From Inia geoffrensis (taxonomy: Eukaryota > Chordata > Mammalia > Artiodactyla > Iniidae), in the NCBI GenBank assembly GCA_036417435.1, contig CM070904.1, forward strand, positions 63,310,408 through 63,374,407: DNA of 64,000 nt, written 5' to 3'. Both the position numbers and the translations under genes were made by a program. This document shows positions 57,745 to 64,000 of the stretch, piece after piece; position 1 is the stretch's first letter, and each line of letters opens with the position of its first letter. The notes below the pieces were generated by a model. That model saw nothing but the letters and a program-made list of their open reading frames with translations. It searched no databases and was not told where the DNA came from.

Positions 57745-58735
57745 TTAAAATTAAAAAAAAAATATTGTGGTAGTAAAACACATAACAGGAGCATGTGGGG
57801 GAGTGGCAGAGTGCACTGCTGTCAGGCCAGGCTGAGGGGCAGAGGCAGGGGCTGGGGGGCGGCAGCAGTGGGAAAAAAAAAAAGAAAAAGAAAAAGACAT
57901 AACATAAAATTTACCATCTTAACTGTTTCTAAATGTACAGTTTAGTAGTGTTAAGTATATTCACATTGTTGGTTAACAAATCTCCCAACTTTTTTATCTT
58001 GGAAAATTGAAATTCTATATCCATGAAACAACTCCCTATTTCTCCTTCTCTCCATCTTGTCAACCATCATTATACTTTGTTTCTCTGAATTTGACTACTC
58101 TAGGTAAGTCATATAAGTGGAACCCAGCAGTATTTGCCTCCCTGTGACTGGCTTATTTCACTTAGCATAATGTCCTCAAGTTTCATCCATGTTGTAGCAT
58201 GTGTCAGAATTTCCTCCCTTTCTAAGGCTGAGTAGTATTCCATTGTATGTAATACCACATTTGTTCATCCATTCATTCACTGACGGACACTTGGGTTGCT
58301 TCCACCACTTGGCTATTATGAATAGTGCTGCTGTGAACATTGGTGTGCACATGGATCATGCTTTTAATTCTTTTGGATATATATATATATATATATAAAA
58401 TCTCCAGAGATGGAATTGCTGGGTCATATGGTAATTCTATTTTTAACTTTTTGAGAAACCACCATACTGTTTTCCATAGAGGCTGTAGCATTTTATATTA
58501 CTACCAACAGTGTAAAATGATTCCAATTTTTGCATGTCCTCACCAACACTTTATTTTAGTTTTATTTGGGTGGTATCCATCCCATTCTAATGAGTGTGAG
58601 GTGATTTGCATTTCCCTAATGACAATCTGTCTACCTTTGTTCATTTTTCATAGTTGGCAGATTTTTTGGGGTGTATTTTGTCTGGTTTCTTTTTTTGATA
58701 TTTTGTCTGTAATCAGTGGGCGAGATAAGCTTTAA
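57745..58735 (-). mobile_element. Antisense L1 3' region carrying a nested insertion
   Basis: acataaaatttaccatctta, gtgttaagtatattcacatt, cacttagcataatgtcctca, gagtagtattccattgtatg, gcttccaccacttggctatt and tttccctaatgacaatctgt are in the order of an antisense L1M-type element. It is interrupted by a 109-bp retroposed sequence (57788-57896) and holds a (TA)n run at 58377-58397. Confidence 0.75.
57788..57896 (+). mobile_element. Short GC-rich retroposed insertion of unknown origin
   Basis: About 84 bases of GC-rich sequence (ggagcatgtgggggagtggc ... cggcagcagtggg) are followed by an A-rich tail with G interruptions. The insertion is bounded by an 8-bp direct repeat, acataaca, at 57780-57787 and 57897-57904. 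It splits a recognisable L1. The tail and duplication indicate L1-mediated retroposition of some RNA. The body is not CHR SINE, MIR or any RNA I recognise. Confidence 0.65.
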
Positions 58736-61424
58736 GGAGTAACCTTGCCACAGCAGAACTAGAACTAATTATTTTTAATTGTGAATTTTATGTTTTGAGT
58801 GATGGATTTGATTGTATTTCTTTAAAAAGTGTTGGACCTTGTTCTGGCAGGCCGTTAAATAATTGAGAGATCATCTTGCCCTTGGGCGCTTGTTTTTAAA
58901 CCTTTGTAGGGTTAATCTTGAGTAGCCTTTACTCTAGGGCTAGTTTAGCCTCAGTACTAAAGCATACCCTTCTCAGCATCTATACTGAATGCTCCATGTT
59001 TTCAGCACAATCTCTCCACTCTGGTTGATGGAACTTGAAAAGTTCCCAGCCATGAGCGAACTCTGGGAATCATTTAGCTTACAGTTGTCTGGAAATTGTT
59101 CTTTCCTTGGCAGCTGTTCTTTAACATTGTGGAGTTTCACCCTTGAGGCACACAAACTCGTATTCAGCCAGAAACTCAAAAGGGACTGTCTAAAGTCTTC
59201 TGGAACTCCTTCTTTGTGTAGCTTCCTCCTCTATGGTATTACCCCACAACTTCTATTCATCTCAGTTTGCCTGAACTCCAGGCTCTGCCTCCTCAACTCA
59301 GTGGCACTACTGGGCTCGGTTTTGATTTTACTTCCCTGTACCACAGGGATGCTGCTGCTGGGGGTCAGTTGGATTGTCTCTCTTCTCTCAGGGATTATTG
59401 TCTTGTGCTACCTATTGTCTGATGTCTGAAATTAGTTGTTTTATGTATTTTGTCCTTCTAGTTGTTTATGGTATAAGGGTAAGTCCCAGAGCAGTTACTC
59501 CTTTGTGGATAGAAGCAGAAGTCTATCTCTTTATATTTTGCTTTGGCTTTGAGGTTATTTCTTCTTGGGCTTCTCATTTAATTTGTATTAATGATCGCCC
59601 TTCTTTTCAATTCAGCTGCTGAATTTTGGAATTGGGAAATCATGATTAATTCTAAAAAGTCTTTTTTAATGCTGGAATTCAATCTCATGTATTCTTTTTA
59701 TTTGTGTCATTTATCTTTTTCAGTATTTCTATTTCATTGACAGCTTCTTTTTCTTATTTTTTTGTTTTTATTTCTTCATGAGGTGTTTGAATCGCCTTAA
59801 ATGCATTGTTAATTAAAAAAAATTTACTCATATTTACTGTCAGGGCTCACAGCTTTTGAGGTACTTAGAGTAGTAGTAGTAAACCCATGAGTAGAAGGAG
59901 GGACAACAGTGTTTCCTTCTATGGGTTATTGGTGTATTAACTGGTAATCTGTCAGACTTTTGTCTTGCCAAGATAAAGACCAGAATTTTTAGCATGGTAT
60001 TTAATGTCCCTGTCATTTCACTAACTCCTCTTTTCATCTTCACAAATGCATCCTGTGTTCAAGGCATTCTATTTGGTATTTCACATACAAACTAATTTCT
60101 TAAGCATCTCTGCTTTTGTAACTACTATTTCTTCTGCCTGGTATACTTTTCTCCACTCTTGTCCTCCCAGTATATTCTCTCTTATTTATATTTTGAGATT
60201 CAGCTGAGTAGGGATTTCACCCCAAGAGGAGTAAGGCATGCCCGAGTGGGCTGATCACATTGACAAGGCAGGATCAGAGAGAACACCCATTGGGCAGGTA
60301 ATTCTGAAGTAGAGAGCTAAATAGTGTCTGTGCTGTATATATGTATCATACTAATTATGCTCAAAAGACAAATATAGACCCTGGGATGTAGGTCTCTTAT
60401 CATATTTCCAGATGAATACTAATGAGAAATGGAGAAAGGACAGAGGCTTCTTTCCCAATGCTTCTGAGAGGCCAAATGTTTCATTTCATAGGCCAAGGCA
60501 GGGACATGGAAGAGAAAGAGAAAATGGTTCTTCCTACAGTCCTGGTTCCCCACCTCAATACAATTTAGGATTTTTGATACCTGACTTAGAGTTTTCTCTA
60601 TATTCCAAGTCTTGTCATCAGTCGGGAAACTTGAGTGTCAAAGTCCCATCCAAATATTCTCAACTTCAGTGGTGTTTATCTGCCCTCCAGATCCAAATAC
60701 ATTTCCTCTGGTCATATGTGAAACTTGGACTGCACATATCTGAAATCTTAAACTTCCAATCTTATTCTTTTACAATAACTTCCTGTTTTACTAGTTCTTA
60801 TGCATTTCTACATATTATGCTTCTTTTGGCTCTTGTTGATACTTAAGAATTTTTGACGCTCCATTTTCTTTCAAAGTATCAGCACCCTTCTCGTTATATT
60901 ATTGTCCAGCCTAGACATCAGGGTATGTGAATTCAACCCTCTTGTCAATACTTTCCACTCTCTTAGTATATGTCATTTCACTGTATCCAGTCTTCACAAC
61001 CTCAAATCAGAAACAATCCAACAACCTGTCTTCTCTATTCCAACAAATGGGTTTCTGGAAAAAAATCACAACCACGAATATTAGTATTAAAAATAATAGA
61101 ATAGTGCATGCTATTATTAATAATAATATCACACACTTATTTTTATTTATAATATAAAGCCAACCAATTCTTTAGTGAAACTCAAGTTTTCATGATACTA
61201 TACCAAGACAAAATTTACTCCCAAAGTTCACATAGAGAATAGTTTATAATGTATTGAAAATATTGTAAAAAAATAAGAGTGTTTTAGAACTATATCACAA
61301 CATACAATCAAAAATATCATATGAAAGTTTATCTCCATAAAGATAATTAAAGGGGGACAGCATAATATGATCTAGTCACATTAGGGTAGTCAGTTTATCT
61401 AATTTTATCCATGGAACAGTCTTT
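58736..61424. other. Intergenic sequence, mostly unassigned
   Basis: No gene recognised. Frames of 146 codons (58989-59429) and 144 codons (60412-60846) have no recognisable domain. A part of 58840-59640 may be old antisense L1 5' sequence. Confidence 0.4.
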
Positions 61425-61880
61425 ATATCATTCAGCATTCTTGGTTGCAAATGAGAAGAGCAGCTCTGCCTAACTTGGAAGCAAAAAAAGTATCTGTTGG
61501 AAAGGTATCACACAGAATTAATAAAAGTTTGGAGAACAAGGCTTGAAAAAAGGGTGGGAATCAAGAAAGGCAAGGCCCGGAAAAGATCCTATCGTAGGAG
61601 TATTCTGCTAAGGAAAGTTATGTTGCTGCACTTAGGTAGACTCTTGCCCCCATTCTGTGATTCTCATTTCCGTTGCCACCACTGTGGCAAAAGATCTGAT
61701 TGTCTCTGCATCTTTGCTTCCCTTTGTCACGGTGTCATATCGAAGTCCCAGGGTAATAGATTGTCCAATCAATCGAGCCTAGATCACATGTATACTTCCA
61801 GCTTCTAGAGCGTGCTCTTTGGTGTTTGTACGGGGAAGCAGGACCCTGTCTCTTTTCTATCTTGGGATTTCCCCATTATA
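61425..61880 (+). repeat. Old interspersed repeat of uncertain class
   Basis: cattcagcattcttggttgc, aaatgagaagagcagctctg and the later gtcccagggtaatagattgt and ctagatcacatgtatact recall a common mammalian dispersed repeat that opens 'cattcttggttgcaa'. I cannot name the family with confidence. Confidence 0.4.
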
Positions 61881-62549
61881 AGAGGGGTATTTATATGTTA
61901 AGCTGACAAAAATAGCAAATGTCCACTCTATCTTTCAAGCAGTCCTCCTTAAATATTGTTTATCTTGGCCAAGATTTTGATCGGTATTGGACAGCATGAG
62001 TTCAAGATTGTATTTGCTGACAACTACCTGGAGTGCTGCTAGTCTATGTTGCCAATTAAATAAAGACCCATATGCTTTAACAGACAGTTGAATTGGGAGT
62101 AGGATTGATATCCTCTTGTGAAATTTGAGTTGCCTAATATAGACACTCGGCTGACTAGAAGGCCACCCCCGGTGCAAGGCAAGCTGTGGGCGTACTCATA
62201 GGCATGGCCAAGAATCCACTTTTAAAAATGATTATGATTTTCTCCAATGTGTAGACAAAGGGAACTTTTATGCCCCATGTAGCGAAACCATAATAATGTT
62301 AGCCTGGAAAATTTTAAGAAATTATAACTGATGCCTCCTTAGCCATAAATATAAATGCAGTAAGGTCCCATAGAACAGAATACCTAGCTTTGAAAATTCC
62401 TACTGAGCATTGCTACTATCTGGTACATTTTTAACCAAAGAAGATATTTGAGAAATGTACTTGAGGATAACTGAAAAAGGAAACTTTCATGGCATTTTTT
62501 CTTTTGAAAAATGTGGATATGAAAAAAATTTTATGTTAAAATTTAATTT
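61881..62549. other. Intergenic sequence, no recognised element
   Basis: AT-rich, no gene or repeat assigned. Confidence 0.45.
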
Positions 62550-63860
62550 GAAGAGATAACATGGTCATGTGGTTCAAAAATGGTATATGCAGTGTGAAGT
62601 CTTCTACCGCATTTGTCCAGTGTTCTCTCCCCATCATTTTTAACCACTTAAATTGGTTTTTGTATTTCCTTCCAGAGTTACTTTTATACAAATACAAGCA
62701 ATATGTTTGTGTAGTCTCGTTTACCCTCATTTAAAAAACACACAAGTGGGTTTCCCTGGTGGCTCAGCGGTTAAGAATCTGCCTGCCAGTGCAGGGGACA
62801 TGGGTTTGAGCCCTGGTCCAGGAAGATCCCACATGCCGCGTAATAACTAAGCCTGTGTGCCACAACTATTGAGCCTGCGAGCCTAGACCTGCCCTGCAAC
62901 GAGAAGCCACCGCAATGAGAAGCCTGTGCACCGCAACAAAGAGTAGGCCCTGCTCACTGCAACTAGAGAAAAGCCCGTGTGCAGCAACGAAGACCCAGTG
63001 CAGACAAAAATAAATTAATTAAAAAAAAAAAATGTTTGCTATCTAAAAAAAAGAAAAAAAACACAAGTAACATACTATATTCACTGTTCTGTACTTAAAA
63101 AAAAAGTAGATATTGAAATCTTTCCATAGAAGTAGAAAACTTTCTCATTCTTTTTGTTAGATAATATTCCATTATGTAGATGTACCATAATTTTTAAAAA
63201 CTAGTCCTTTACTGAAGGAGATTTGAGTTGTTCCCTATCTTTTGCTGTTACATACAATGCTAGAATGAGTCAACTTGTACATAAATTATTTTGCACATGT
63301 TTAAGTTTATATGTAGGCTATATACCAAGAAGTGGAATTGTTGTGTCAAAGGGTATATGCATTTGTAACTCTGATAAATATTGATGAATCATACCTCTTT
63401 GTTCTTCTACCAGTGTTACCTGAGATTACCTGTTTTCCTACAGTCTAACAGTGGTTTTATTACACTTTTGAAATTAAAAAAAGTCTGATAGTGAAAATAG
63501 TATCTGAGTATAGTTTTAGTTTACTTAATTGGTTCATTTTGCTTTGAGTACGGTTGAGAATCTCTCCTATATTTGAAAACTATTTATATTTCCTTTCCTT
63601 GGATGTAATTGATCTTTTGCTCTTTTTGCTATTCAGCATTGGTTTTTTCAATTTTTATGAACTCTTTATGAATTTCTGAGATTAGCACTTTGTTTATGAT
63701 ATGAGTTGCAAGTATTTTTTAACTGGTTTGTAATTGCCTAATGACTTTACCTATGGTGTTTTTTGCACTATTTGGAAGATTGACTTTTTATTTTAATTTC
63801 TACTATGGTTTCTGGATTTTGAGTCATGGTACTATTATGGCTTGTGGATTTAAATCACGC
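62550..63860 (-). mobile_element. Old antisense L1, split by a SINE
   Basis: ataatattccattatgtaga, tgtaccataatttttaaaaa, gttccctatcttttgctgtt, gaagtggaattgttgtgtca and aaagggtatatgcatttgta are antisense phrases of an old L1M-type element. The left part lies before the SINE at 62748. Confidence 0.6.
62748..63060 (+). mobile_element. Long CHR-type SINE
   Basis: Head gggtttccctggtggctcag; a module-containing body (cacaactattgagcctgcga, gcaatgagaagcctgtgcac, gcaactagagaaaagcccgt); and an A-rich compound tail. Flanking aaacacacaagt and aaacacaagt form an imperfect target-site duplication. Confidence 0.9.
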
Positions 63861-63865
63861 TTAAT

Positions 63866-64000
63866 TTTACTTTATTTATTTTTAATTGAAATATAGTTGA
63901 CATATAATATTATATTAGTTTCAGGTGTACCACATGGTGATTTGACACTTGTGTACATTATGAAATGATCACCATAAATCTAGTAACCATATGTCCCCAT
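63866..64000 (-). mobile_element. L1 3' end, minus strand, running off the window
   Basis: tttttaattgaaatatagtt, gacatataatattatattag and tttcaggtgtaccacatggt match the reverse complement of an L1MA-type 3' end. The element continues beyond the window edge. Confidence 0.75.

Noticed and set aside
58989..59429. 146-codon hydrophobic plus-strand frame
   Set aside because: Lies next to and probably within decayed LINE-derived, T-rich sequence; no recognisable domain.
27000..64000. SLC4A10 coding exons
   Set aside because: Expected next gene in mammals, but I found no sequence resembling its bicarbonate transporter exons; its main promoter lies much farther downstream in other mammals.

Overview
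This is mammalian nuclear DNA, almost certainly from a cetacean. The evidence is thirteen tRNA-Glu-derived SINEs of the CHR type. Most have intact poly(A) tails, and many have clear target-site duplications. Their leader reads 'cttccctggtggcgcagtgg', which is typical of whales and dolphins. L1 fragments with the artiodactyl-type 3' end, MIR, MER5A, MER20 and MLT1-like relics are also present. I infer a cetacean; the exact species cannot be read from the window.

The gene content matches the known mammalian order PSMD14 - TBR1 - (SLC4A10), all on the + strand. Positions 1 to about 10,320 hold the 3' end of PSMD14, the 26S proteasome lid deubiquitinase. Its last two coding exons are at 7402-7464 and 9906-10004 and encode the final 53 residues. 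Everything else there is AT-rich intron. From about 10.3 to 14.9 kb lies an intergenic interval with a GT repeat, a strong CpG island (about 12.85-13.75 kb) and a CA repeat.

Positions 15,201-22,795 hold the complete six-exon TBR1 coding sequence (681 residues), the neuronal T-box transcription factor. Its 3' UTR ends near 24,495. All splice junctions can be placed and the reading frame is continuous. Intron 2 uses a GC-AG rather than GT-AG boundary. Residues K228, W271, N374 and K389, known from human disease variants, are conserved at the same numbers, so numbering matches human through the T-box.

A second GC-rich interval lies at 25.69-26.96 kb, just beyond the TBR1 polyadenylation site. 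From 27 to 64 kb I see no protein-coding gene. This is intergenic DNA, or possibly the first intron of a long SLC4A10 isoform. It is increasingly filled with repeats: eleven of the thirteen SINEs lie in 31.7-63.1 kb, and 50.8-59 kb is a block of nested minus-strand L1 fragments. By contrast 1,961-31,680 has no lineage-specific SINE at all, which fits the known protection of developmental regulators from insertions.

No new multi-gene system was found. The most interesting signals are the GC-AG intron, the PSMD14 stop codon embedded in a poly(A) signal, a 5S-rRNA-like relic in the last PSMD14 intron, two CpG islands without an assigned transcript, and a 109-bp retroposed GC-rich sequence of unknown origin.
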